Below, piece after piece: positions 1 through 7,349 of a stretch of DNA of 9,016 nt (position 1 is the stretch's first letter; each line of letters starts with the position of its first letter). Under the pieces are notes generated by a model. That model was not told where the DNA came from. It made no database searches and was given only the letters and a program-made list of their open reading frames with translations. This DNA is from DASRCB01 sp035653295 (GTDB lineage: Bacteria; Acidobacteriota; Terriglobia; Bryobacterales; Bryobacteraceae): assembly GCA_035653295.1 (NCBI GenBank), contig DASRCB010000256.1, positions 1-9,016 on the forward strand. Reading direction: 5' to 3'. The translations under genes were made by a program, and so were the position numbers.

Positions 1-939
1 GGAGATATCCTCGCCGGGCAGCACCCGGTCATCCGTAAAGTGCTCGTGCGAGCTGGTTGTCCCGCTGACGTACAGCCGCCGCGCGGCGATGTCGTCCCAC
101 GCGGTCATTGCCGCGCGTAGATAGCGCTGCTCGCCGGTGACGCGATACAGCTCGGTCAGGCCGACAAGGTTCGACATCATTTCATATGCTTTGGCGTTCG
201 CCGTCCGGTAAACACTGCCGGTGCGCTCCAGCGACGTGATGATCTTCGGCCCGTTCGGCTGATCCCACGCGCGAACGATATAGAAACAGAAGTCGAGGTA
301 GCGCTTCTCACCGGTGGCGCGGTAGAGCGCGACCATCGGCTCCAGAACGCTCGTCGCCGCCATGCCCACATGTTCACCGGCGCGGATGATGTCCCGCTGT
401 CCCGGTCCCGTCCCGAAGGTCCGGCACAACAGATCCCCAATCCTGCGCGAAGTATCCAGCGCGGGCTGGTAGCCGGTAGCCTGGTAATAGCTCAGCAGCC
501 CGATGAGATCGTACTTGTGCACCCAGACATCCCAGGAAGTCCAGCGCTGGTCCTCGGTATAGGTTCCTAAGTATCCATCGGGCAGCTGCGCCGCGATCAA
601 CTCGCGAGCAACGCGGTCCATCAGCGCCTTCATCCGGCTGTCGTGGGTGTACAGCCACGTATTGACTGCGGCGTGGAGGAACTTTCCCGCATGCTCGCCG
701 ATCCAGTCCTGCTCCCCGGGCCGATGCTGAAACCCTGCCAGCACACGCTTCTCGTCAAGCCGCAGCAGCCGCTTTTCGAGGTTGATACGCATGCGCTCGC
801 CCAGCATCCCGGAGATCTGCTGGGACTCAAACGGCGCGGGAATGAAACGGTCGGGAACCGCGGCGGGAACCACCGGCGCGACCGCGGCCAGTGCGGCAGC
901 CGGCATTACACAAACCAGAACGAGCGGAATGCACTTCAC
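1..939 (-). CDS. Secreted GH127/DUF1680 glycoside hydrolase, N-terminal part
   Basis: The frame is open from a GTG at 939-937 to the window edge (313 codons), so the C-terminal half is missing. The first ~25 residues (MKCIPLVLVCVMPAALAA) form a signal peptide, which supports this start although no strong ribosome-binding site precedes it. The body resembles the (alpha/alpha)6 barrel of DUF1680 beta-L-arabinofuranosidase-like enzymes: EQDWIGEHAGKFLHAA near residues 75-90, LIAAQLPDGYLGTY near 114-127, a repeated YRxTGExRYL motif near 200 and 250, and YEMMSNLVGLTELYR near 240. The visible end, HEHFTDDRVLPGE, falls where family members have the loop just before the Zn/Cys-binding E-x-C motif, so the catalytic residues lie outside the window. 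The likely role is exo-acting hydrolysis of plant or microbial polysaccharide in the periplasm or outside the cell. The family call is firm; the substrate is unknown. Confidence 0.85.
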   Translation of the reverse strand, partial: MKCIPLVLVCVMPAAALAAVAPVVPAAVPDRFIPAPFESQQISGMLGERMRINLEKRLLRLDEKRVLAGFQHRPGEQDWIGEHAGKFLHAAVNTWLYTHDSRMKALMDRVARELIAAQLPDGYLGTYTEDQRWTSWDVWVHKYDLIGLLSYYQATGYQPALDTSRRIGDLLCRTFGTGPGQRDIIRAGEHVGMAATSVLEPMVALYRATGEKRYLDFCFYIVRAWDQPNGPKIITSLERTGSVYRTANAKAYEMMSNLVGLTELYRVTGEQRYLRAAMTAWDDIAARRLYVSGTTSSHEHFTDDRVLPGEDIS

Positions 940-985
940 CTGATGAGATGTATCACATTCCAAAAACCCCGCCGCGATCCTTGTG

Positions 986-1052
986 GTGCAAGCCTTTGGC
1001 TTGCACGGGTCGGGCTGCAGCTGCCACGCGCTCTTCAAGCCCGCCTGGCTTG
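986..1052. repeat. Two related palindromic stem-loops (CAAGCC/GGCTTG)
   Basis: Two hairpins share the same inner arms. The first, 986-1006, has a perfect 9-bp stem (GTGCAAGCC / GGCTTGCAC) with a TTT loop. The second, 1036-1052, has a 6-bp stem (CAAGCC / GGCTTG) with a 5-nt loop. Between them is a GC-rich stretch centred on GCTGCAGC. They lie between the Spy-like gene and the GH127 gene, both on the minus strand. The shared half-site suggests a REP-like intergenic element rather than two unrelated terminators, but only one locus is visible. The rest of the 940-1131 spacer holds the GH127 leader and the hairpin at 1068-1098. Confidence 0.5.
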
Positions 1053-1067
1053 CCTCCATTCAGCCAC

Positions 1068-1098
1068 AGGCGGGAACAGCCCCTCACTGTTCCCGCCT
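1068..1098 (-). terminator. Strong hairpin downstream of Spy-like gene, candidate terminator
   Basis: A perfect 12-bp stem (AGGCGGGAACAG / CTGTTCCCGCCT) with a 7-nt loop begins about 33 nt past the stop codon of the minus-strand gene ending at 1132. No U-tract follows on the minus strand, so it is not a canonical intrinsic terminator. It could instead stabilise the mRNA 3' end or form part of the adjacent palindrome cluster. Confidence 0.45.
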
Positions 1099-1131
1099 CC
1101 GCTCAGCCCCGTTCGCGTGCGCCCGGGCCGC

Positions 1132-1578
1132 TTAGCGGCCGTGACCGAAACCGCGCCCGCCGAACATTGGCATGTGCCCGCCCGCAGCATCCACTTTCGC
1201 CTGCTGATCCGGGTTCAGGATCTTATAGAACTGCCCGAATGCCTGCGCCCGCAGCACCGCCAGATTTGCCAGATCAGCGCCGACAGCGGACCCATCGAGC
1301 TGGGCGCCGTTGGCCTGAGTCTTGGCCGCCGTCATCAGCGCGGCCTCATCGGTCCGCAGCTTCTGATGCAGCGGCTGCGCCTGCTGCCGGAAATTCGTGA
1401 TGATCTGCTGCAGCTGCGTTTGCTGGTCAGTGCTCAAATTGAGAGCCTGGGTGGCTCGCTTCACCATCCACTGGCCGTGGCCAGCCGGCGGCGTCGCCGT
1501 CGTCCCGGTGTTCTGCGCCATCATCAATCCCGTTGCCAGCGCCGCGGCGCCAAATAGCCTGAAAACCTGCTTTTTCAT
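1132..1578 (-). CDS. Spy/CpxP-like periplasmic protein (LTXXQ-type)
   Basis: A 148-residue protein. Residues 1-21 (MKKQVFRLFGAAALATGLMM) are a classic signal peptide ending at A-Q, so the mature protein should be periplasmic. It is largely helical and carries two degenerate copies of the Spy/CpxP LTxxQ motif: LNLSTDQQTQLQQI near residues 47-60 and LNPDQQAKVD near 122-131. Members of this family act as envelope-stress chaperones or metal-responsive sensors. The tail is rich in Gly, His and Met (GGHMPMFGGRGFGHGR), which might bind metal; that is inference. The ATG start is supported by AGGAGAGGAAA just upstream. The gene diverges from the PaaK-like gene at 1693, and a stem-loop follows its stop. 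Confidence 0.75.
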   Translation of the reverse strand: MKKQVFRLFGAAALATGLMMAQNTGTTATPPAGHGQWMVKRATQALNLSTDQQTQLQQIITNFRQQAQPLHQKLRTDEAALMTAAKTQANGAQLDGSAVGADLANLAVLRAQAFGQFYKILNPDQQAKVDAAGGHMPMFGGRGFGHGR

Positions 1579-1584
1579 GTTGGA

Positions 1585-1595
1585 TTTCCTCTCCT
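1585..1595 (-). promoter_or_regulatory. Ribosome-binding site of Spy-like gene
   Basis: AGGAGAGGAAA on the minus strand places its GGAG/GAGG core about 9-12 nt before the ATG at 1578. This fixes the start of the Spy-like gene. Confidence 0.7.
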
Positions 1596-1620
1596 GTATC
1601 TATGAACGCAGATGTGCAGG

Positions 1621-1649
1621 CGAAGTTGGTCACCTCCGGGTAAACTTCG
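1621..1649. promoter_or_regulatory. Inverted repeat in divergent intergenic region
   Basis: CGAAGTT (1621-1627) and AACTTCG (1643-1649) are perfect 7-bp inverted half-sites separated by 15 nt. They lie in the spacer between the divergent Spy-like and PaaK-like genes. The centre-to-centre distance of 22 bp, about two helical turns, would suit a dimeric regulator; a hairpin in the Spy-like gene's leader is the alternative. No regulator gene is adjacent and I could not place a convincing promoter. Confidence 0.3.
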
Positions 1650-1692
1650 GTAAGAGTCTGTAATCCGGGTAGGCACATCCGTAACAACGCCG

Positions 1693-3081
1693 GTGTCCGT
1701 ATTCTGCAGCGTGGGTCCCCGCCTTCCGCTGTTCATGCGTGTCCTGTTGCGCCAGCGGCAACTGGAACGGAGCTGCCGCTGGACCCGCGCGGCCCTGCAG
1801 CAGCATCAGGCCCGCCAGCTAAGTCGCCTCCGCGAGTTCGCCTGCCGCGAATCGCGTTTTTATCGCTCGTTCCATCGAGGGCTGCAATCCAGGCCGCTCG
1901 AAGATCTGCCCATCCTCTCCAAAGCGGAGCTCATGGAGCACTTCGACGAGCTTGTTACCGCCCCTGATCTGCGCCTCTCCGAACTGGACAAATTCCTCGA
2001 ATCGGGTGGGCCCCCGGCGCTCTTCCAGGGCCGCTACGTCGTTCTCTCCACCTCCGGGAGCACCGGGCTGCGCGGAGTGTTCGTGTTCAACGACACGGAA
2101 TGGATAACGGCGCTGGCGTCCATCACGCGTCCCATCGCATGGCTCGGCCTCAATCCCAACCCAATGCGACCCCGCCGCGCCGCTTTCATTGCTTCCACCT
2201 CGCCCTGGCATTACTCGGCCCGCGTTAGCCATTCGCTCGCCAACCGCTTCCTGCCGTCGCTCCGGATCGACGCCTCCGTCCCGCTGCCGCGCATTGTCCG
2301 GCAGTTAAACGAATGGCAGCCCGAGCTGCTTGCCGCTTATCCTTCTGTGCTCCGGCAACTTGCTGAGGAGCAGATCGCCGGCCGTCTGCACATTCCACTC
2401 CGCAACGTGACCACGAGCGCCGAAGTGCTGACTGCCGAGACGCGCCGCCGCGTCGCCGAAGCCTGGAATGCACCGGTTTATGACACCTACGGCGCCACAG
2501 AATATGCGCCCATTGCTTCCGAATGCCCGCTCGGCCGCAGACACCTCTTTGAAGATGGCGCCATTATCGAGATCGTGGATCACCGCGGCCGCCCCGTTCC
2601 CGACGGCGCCGACGGCGACCGTGTCCTGCTCACGATATTCAACCGCCACACGCAGCCGCTGATTCGGTACGAGATCAGCGACATGGTTCGGCCTGTGCCT
2701 GGCGCATGCGAGTGCGGCCGCCCGTTCCGCCTGATCGAGGCGATTCAGGGACGTCAGGAAGACGTGCTCCGCTTCCCTTCCCCGCATGGCGGCGCCGTCG
2801 ATGTCCACCCCAACGTCTTCCATCAGCTTCTCGAGACCATTCCGGCCGGCGGATGGCAAATTGTCCAGGATGGCGAACGGCTGCACGTTTATCTTGCGGG
2901 ACTGCGCGAGGCCGCTTCGGTGGCCGACATTGGTGAACGCGTGCGGGCGCGCCTTGAAGCGGACGGAGCGATGGTTGGACACGTGGTCGTGACCCCAGTC
3001 GAGGCCCTCGACCGAGGTCCCTCAGGAAAGGCCCCGCTGATCCGGGGCGGGCGGAGAGCGAGTGAGGCGGCCGCCGGATGA
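1693..3081 (+). CDS. PaaK/CapK-family adenylate-forming enzyme
   Basis: A 462-residue protein if read from the GTG at 1693. The ATG at 1735 (MRVLLRQRQLERS) is equally plausible because neither start has a clear ribosome-binding site. It matches the phenylacetate-CoA ligase-like branch of the ANL superfamily (COG1541): the phosphate-binding loop LSTSGSTGLRG at residues 118-128, YGATE at 266-270, the RYEISD motif with its Asp at 330, and a C-terminal SGK with Lys446 in the position of the catalytic lysine. A CECG pair at 339-342 is typical of PaaK-like proteins. The enzyme should activate a carboxylic acid with ATP, forming an acyl-adenylate and then probably a CoA thioester. The substrate is not deducible, and no paa catabolic genes are nearby. 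It overlaps the next gene by ATGA, indicating translational coupling. Confidence 0.85.
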   Translation: MSVFCSVGPRLPLFMRVLLRQRQLERSCRWTRAALQQHQARQLSRLREFACRESRFYRSFHRGLQSRPLEDLPILSKAELMEHFDELVTAPDLRLSELDKFLESGGPPALFQGRYVVLSTSGSTGLRGVFVFNDTEWITALASITRPIAWLGLNPNPMRPRRAAFIASTSPWHYSARVSHSLANRFLPSLRIDASVPLPRIVRQLNEWQPELLAAYPSVLRQLAEEQIAGRLHIPLRNVTTSAEVLTAETRRRVAEAWNAPVYDTYGATEYAPIASECPLGRRHLFEDGAIIEIVDHRGRPVPDGADGDRVLLTIFNRHTQPLIRYEISDMVRPVPGACECGRPFRLIEAIQGRQEDVLRFPSPHGGAVDVHPNVFHQLLETIPAGGWQIVQDGERLHVYLAGLREAASVADIGERVRARLEADGAMVGHVVVTPVEALDRGPSGKAPLIRGGRRASEAAAG

Positions 3082-3773
3082 ACGCCGCAACTGCCGCCGC
3101 CACGTCGGCCCGACACCCACGAACACGATGGCTCAGAATATTGCTCTGCTGTGCAGTCGTGGCGATCGCCTGGATGGCCCTGGACCTTTATCTTCCGGCT
3201 CACGGCAGTATGCGGGACTTCGATCCGCACGATGTGGGCCGGCTGGAGACCGCCATGTGGCGTTCCTATTACGACCACCATCCGGTCCGCCTCTTTGCCG
3301 AGCTTGCCGCCACGCTCCGCACTCAATACCATTTCCGTGTCGTACGCGCGTGGGCAGGCGCTCTCTACGGCGCTCGCGCCGCCGTTGTCTTCCAGCGCGG
3401 CCGCCAGCGCGAGGAGTACGAGCGCGCCCTTCCGGATCTGCGCCGCTTTTATGCTCTGATTCGGGAGCAGAGCGATCCGCCTTTCGATCCCAACAAGGCT
3501 GCCCGCCTCGAACTGGAGTGGTGGATCGTTCATCGCCAGCGCGCGATGCATCCCGCCGGCGACCTGGAGACCGCGCTTGCGGCGCTTCAGGCCGAGGTCT
3601 ACCAGACAAGCGCGGATCAGTTCCAGGAACACGCAAAGGCTCGGGCAGACGCCATGCTGATCCGTGACCAGCGCGCCGCGGCAGGAACCCTGAACGAGGA
3701 CGACTGGCGCCGCATCGGCGAACTGCTCGACCGCTCCTGGACTTCGTTATGGGCGGCCGTGCAGCAGAAATAG
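3078..3773 (+). CDS. Single-pass membrane protein of unknown function
   Basis: A 231-residue protein whose ATG overlaps the stop of the PaaK-like gene (ATGA at 3078-3081), so the two are probably translated together. A basic N-terminus (R12, H13, R15, R17, R20) precedes one hydrophobic segment at about residues 19-39, predicting N-in/C-out topology with a soluble periplasmic domain. That domain looks all-helical and contains MRDFDPHDVGRLETAMWRSY at about 45-64, followed by an Arg- and Glu-rich region with several Trp and Tyr. I recall similar uncharacterised bacterial proteins with a DP-x2-V-x-RLE-x-x-MWRSYY block but know of no assigned function. The coupling suggests a role linked to the acyl-activating enzyme. 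It is tail-to-tail with the receptor gene, only 26 nt apart, with no obvious terminator in the gap. Confidence 0.75.
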   Translation: MNAATAAATSARHPRTRWLRILLCCAVVAIAWMALDLYLPAHGSMRDFDPHDVGRLETAMWRSYYDHHPVRLFAELAATLRTQYHFRVVRAWAGALYGARAAVVFQRGRQREEYERALPDLRRFYALIREQSDPPFDPNKAARLELEWWIVHRQRAMHPAGDLETALAALQAEVYQTSADQFQEHAKARADAMLIRDQRAAAGTLNEDDWRRIGELLDRSWTSLWAAVQQK

Positions 3774-3799
3774 CCTGCCGTGCAGCGCCCGTCCGTCTC

Positions 3800-6700
3800 T
3801 CAGAACGAAAACCGCGCGCTGAGCTGAATCTCCCGTCCCGGTGTAGCCGCTTCCGTGATCGTTCCGAACTGCGGCGTGTTGACAAAGCGATTCGGCGTGC
3901 CCCAGTTCGAGTGATTGAGCGAATTGAACGCTTCCGCGCGGAACTCGAAACTGGTGGTCTCGCGAATCGGGAACGAGCGCACCAGAGCGAGGTCCAGCGT
4001 CTGCAGACCGGGACCATACACCGTATTGCGGCCCACGTTTCCGAAGGTGTATGCGGGTGGCGCAGAGAACGCCCCTGTGTTGAACCACATCATCGTCGTG
4101 TGCGTGCCGTCGCCAAATACCGGCTGGCCGTTGTAGTTGGCGCGGATCGGATTCTCACCCACCACCGTACCCGCGTTGGCCGTATCCCCGAACACCGAAA
4201 TGGTGAACGGGAAACCACTCTGCGCCTGGAATAGCGTCGAAATCTGCCAGTTATGCGTCGCAGCGTGGACCCAGCCGCTGCTGGTCAGCGCGCGAACGTC
4301 GTACACGGCCGCAATGGAGACGCGATGGCGGATGTCACAGGCCGGACCCTTGTCCGCGTTCAGATCCAGATCGTTCTGCGGAATGGCTGCTTCCGACATC
4401 GGCGAGCGGAAATCAGGCGCATCGCTGAGGTTCTTCGCGTAGGTGTAGTTGGCCAGCAGCGTGAGGCCGCGGGAATACCGCCGCCGCAGGCTGAGATAGC
4501 CCGCATCGTACCAGCTCCGTGCTCGATTCTGCAGGTCGTTGACTGTGCTGACCGGGAACGACTCGCTCGCGACGTTCACCCCGGCCGGAATGACCGTCCC
4601 CGGAATGAACGTGGCCGCCTTGTACGGCCGCCGCGGCTGAATCGCGCCCGGACCCGGGAGCGCATTGTTAATGAGCACGGCTTCCTGCAGGTGAAAACCG
4701 CGCTCGCCATGATAGCCGATCTCCAGCGTGGTGCTGTGGCCCAGGCTCTTCTCCAGAGATGCGCTCCATTGCTCGACGTATTGCGCCGGCGCGTGCGGAT
4801 CGAAGGCGGCGAAGCTCACCACCGTTTTGCCCAGCACCGGCTGCGGGAAGTTGAAGCCGGTGATCTGCGGCGTGAAATTGTCGCTCTGCTGTGTGATGGG
4901 GAACACCAGCGGCACATTGTGGAGCTGATTGCACCACGTGTTCAGATCGACCGGCGTATAGAAGATGCCGTAGGCGGCGCGGAACACCAGCCCCTGTTCA
5001 ACAAAATGGTGCGCCACGCCCATGCGCGGCGCAAACCGCAGCTTATTCGGATAAAACAGGCCGCGCGGCATTCCGTTCTGTCCGCCGATGAACGCCATCA
5101 GCTTGCCATCTTCCTGGATAAGGTTGCTCCACTGCCGCGTCACATCCACCAGCGGCGACATGAACTCATAGCGCAGTCCGGCTTCGATCGTCGTGTTGGG
5201 CGTGATCCGCCATGTGTCCTGGATGAAGGCATCCGCCGACCACTGCCGCAGATCCATCGTCGGCACCCCGTTCTGCAGCTGCCGCGAGGCCGGCAATCCA
5301 AGCAGAAAACTCGCCAGCGCCGATCCGGTCCCATCGTTGGTTGCCGTTTGTGTTGTGAAGCCGGAAGTGAAGTTATACAGGCCGCGGCTCTGGACCAACG
5401 CCCACATCGGCCACACATACCAGCGATAGCTGCCCCCGATCTTCAGGCTGTGCCGGCCGCGTTCCCAGGTGAGCGTGTCCCTGCCCTCGAAAAGGGTGTC
5501 CCACATGTGCATGGGCGTCGCCAGCCACTGATCGCCCATGGGCGAGAAGCCCTGCACGTTGAAATACGGCGCGCCCCAGCCGCCCGGGCCTCCAAATCCT
5601 ACGCCGGTGATGCCGAGGTAGTCGACGATGTCATTGTGGCTGTTGTTCTCCGACCAGTGATTCATCGCCAGGCGTGAAACTGACGCCGAGGCGGTGTTGA
5701 CCATTCGCGGCGAAATCACCCGGGTCCAGATCACCGAGCCGTTCTGCGACATGTTGTCGTGGAAGAAACCGAAGCCGGGCAGCATCTCCGGCATGAAGCC
5801 GTTTTCGTTGTCCGCCGAGTAGCGCACGTTCAGCGTATCGCCCTCGCCAAGCACGCGGTCCACCCGCGCTGTGCCCTGGTTGGTCTGATGCTTCATATCG
5901 CGCACGTCGAGGTAGTTGTTCGAATCCTGGTTGGTTCCGAACACCGTCGGCGTGCCCATCATCGTCATGCTCATGCCCATGTTCATGGCGTTGGGCAGCG
6001 GCTCGTATTTGTTCAGGAACTTTACTGCGGCGGAATTCAGCAGGTTCGGCGGAATCACATTCCCGGGAAAGGGATCGCGCAGGATCTGCGGGTTCGAAGC
6101 GCTCACCGGTTTCGCGGGATTGAACTTCGGGTTCGGATGGGAACTGAACGGGTTATAAATGGTGACGCCGCTCTGGCTGAAGTCGCCCGCGTCTTCCATG
6201 GCCATCGGCACGGTATCCACCATGGTCATCGCCTCCGTGTGCCGCAGGCCCTCGTAGTTCACGAAGAAGAATGTCTTTCTCCCTATGACCGGACCGCCGA
6301 GTGAGCCGCCAAAGTTGTTCTGTACCAGGTGGGTGGTTCCGGGCATCTCGTTCCAGGTGCGCGCGTCCAGCGCGTCGTTGCGCAGGAACTCGTAGGCCGT
6401 GCCGTGAAACGCGCTGCTGCCCTGGCGCGTGATGATGTTGATCTGGCCGCCGCCGGCCCCGCCCATCTCCGCGGAGTAGCTGCCGGTCTGCAGCTGGAAC
6501 TCCTGCACCGCGTCGGGCGATGGGCTGAAATTCATGGTGTTGAAGGTGGGATCGGTGTTGGTGACTCCATCCAGCAGGAAGTAGTTTGCGTTGGGCCGAT
6601 TTCCTCCGATGGTGATCGCCGAGCGCTGGCCGGGCCGCCAGTAGAGCGGATTCATGTCGCCCGTCTGCGCCCCGTGGCCGATGTGCGTTTCCGGAATCGT

Positions 6701-7153
6701 CAGCGTCAGGTCGATGAGCATCCGGCCGTTAAGAGGCAGCCCATTGATGGATTTGTTCTCCACCACATCGCCAAGGCTTACATCCTGTGTCTTGAGCATC
6801 TCCGCCGAGGCGACGATGTCCACCGTTTCGCGCTTCTGCCCGACCGACAGTGTCAGGTCCAGACCCATTGTCTGGCCGACCTCCAGCGAAATGTCCCGCG
6901 TCAGCGGACCGAAGCCCTGCTTTTCTACGCTGAGCCTGTACGCGCCGGGCATGAGACTCGGGAATTCGAAGAGTCCGTTATTTTCGGTTGAAGCCGAGCG
7001 AACGGCATCGGTCGCCTGCGAGCGCATCGTGACCGTTGCGCCGGTAATCGGCGATTCCGATGCGTCCTGAATCCTCCCGCTCAGAGTGGCGAGATTGCTT
7101 TGCGCCAGCGTCGCGCCGCAGCACACGAAAAGTATCCCCATGAAGCGAAGCAT
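3800..7153 (-). CDS. Oar-like TonB-dependent receptor with carboxypeptidase-regulatory domain
   Basis: A 1117-residue outer-membrane protein. I chose the ATG at 7153 because it directly begins a signal peptide (MLRFMGILFVCCGATLAQ); the frame extends to a TTG at 7198, and a GGGGAGGA lies nearer to that, so the start is uncertain. Residues ~20-105 form a CarboxypepD_reg-like beta-sandwich (LSGRIQDASESPITGATVTM ... GAYRLSVEKQGF). A plug domain follows at ~115-260 (SINGLPLNGRMLIDLT, SAEMGGAGGGQINIITRQG). The remainder is a 22-strand-type barrel ending in LSARFSF, with the terminal Phe used for outer-membrane insertion. Such receptors are greatly expanded in Acidobacteriota and are thought to import oligosaccharides or other large substrates. 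Odd point: a Met-rich loop near residue 390 (MNMGMSMTMMG). No clear TonB box or partner transporter was seen, so the substrate is unknown. Confidence 0.9.
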   Translation of the reverse strand: MLRFMGILFVCCGATLAQSNLATLSGRIQDASESPITGATVTMRSQATDAVRSASTENNGLFEFPSLMPGAYRLSVEKQGFGPLTRDISLEVGQTMGLDLTLSVGQKRETVDIVASAEMLKTQDVSLGDVVENKSINGLPLNGRMLIDLTLTIPETHIGHGAQTGDMNPLYWRPGQRSAITIGGNRPNANYFLLDGVTNTDPTFNTMNFSPSPDAVQEFQLQTGSYSAEMGGAGGGQINIITRQGSSAFHGTAYEFLRNDALDARTWNEMPGTTHLVQNNFGGSLGGPVIGRKTFFFVNYEGLRHTEAMTMVDTVPMAMEDAGDFSQSGVTIYNPFSSHPNPKFNPAKPVSASNPQILRDPFPGNVIPPNLLNSAAVKFLNKYEPLPNAMNMGMSMTMMGTPTVFGTNQDSNNYLDVRDMKHQTNQGTARVDRVLGEGDTLNVRYSADNENGFMPEMLPGFGFFHDNMSQNGSVIWTRVISPRMVNTASASVSRLAMNHWSENNSHNDIVDYLGITGVGFGGPGGWGAPYFNVQGFSPMGDQWLATPMHMWDTLFEGRDTLTWERGRHSLKIGGSYRWYVWPMWALVQSRGLYNFTSGFTTQTATNDGTGSALASFLLGLPASRQLQNGVPTMDLRQWSADAFIQDTWRITPNTTIEAGLRYEFMSPLVDVTRQWSNLIQEDGKLMAFIGGQNGMPRGLFYPNKLRFAPRMGVAHHFVEQGLVFRAAYGIFYTPVDLNTWCNQLHNVPLVFPITQQSDNFTPQITGFNFPQPVLGKTVVSFAAFDPHAPAQYVEQWSASLEKSLGHSTTLEIGYHGERGFHLQEAVLINNALPGPGAIQPRRPYKAATFIPGTVIPAGVNVASESFPVSTVNDLQNRARSWYDAGYLSLRRRYSRGLTLLANYTYAKNLSDAPDFRSPMSEAAIPQNDLDLNADKGPACDIRHRVSIAAVYDVRALTSSGWVHAATHNWQISTLFQAQSGFPFTISVFGDTANAGTVVGENPIRANYNGQPVFGDGTHTTMMWFNTGAFSAPPAYTFGNVGRNTVYGPGLQTLDLALVRSFPIRETTSFEFRAEAFNSLNHSNWGTPNRFVNTPQFGTITEAATPGREIQLSARFSF

Positions 7154-7285
7154 TGGGAAGCATTGTACGAACGGCGGGCAGTCCTCCCCAATACTCAAAA
7201 AACATTACCCTCCGGCCAGCCCCGGTCACCCCACTCGCAAAAATTCACTAACTCCCATGGCACGCAGGATTTATCTCGGAATTCA

Positions 7286-7302
7286 CGTCTGAATAAAAGA
7301 CG
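7286..7302. other. Small hairpin upstream of STGPRT-family gene
   Basis: CGTCT (7286-7290) and AGACG (7298-7302) flank an A-rich 7-nt loop in the divergent region between the receptor and the 7350 gene. The stem is short and may be chance; it could also be an operator half-site pair or a leader hairpin. Nothing else in 7199-7349 was recognised apart from the ribosome-binding site. Confidence 0.25.
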
Positions 7303-7337
7303 AAAATCTGGACCCTCCATGGTAAGCAGTGATTAGA

Positions 7338-7346
7338 AAGGAGGAG
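7338..7346 (+). promoter_or_regulatory. Ribosome-binding site that sets the start at 7350
   Basis: AAGGAGGAG lies 3-6 nt before the ATG at 7350 and is an almost perfect anti-16S match. It would be translated if the upstream in-frame GTG at 7329 were used, so it decides in favour of the ATG. Confidence 0.75.
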
Positions 7347-7349
7347 CTG

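Noticed and set aside
643..1557. Plus-strand ORF (304 codons) opposite the GH127 and Spy-like genes
   Set aside because: It crosses two minus-strand genes and the palindrome spacer and has no domain; the minus-strand products carry signal peptides and family motifs.
2305..2982. Minus-strand ORF (225 codons) inside the PaaK-like gene
   Set aside because: Shadow frame; the plus-strand product has all the adenylate-forming motifs.
3756..3786. GCCGTGCAGC direct repeat at the convergent junction
   Set aside because: A 10-bp GC-rich repeat, one copy inside coding sequence, with no inverted symmetry or terminator features.
3133..4017. Minus-strand ORF (294 codons) spanning the membrane-protein gene and the receptor 3' end
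   Set aside because: Extremely Arg/Ser-rich low-complexity translation, overlapping two better-supported genes.
4253..5677. Long plus-strand ORF (474 codons) antisense to the receptor gene
   Set aside because: Its translation is Arg/His-rich with no recognisable domain and lies entirely opposite a well-supported TonB-dependent receptor; high-GC antisense frames often stay open.
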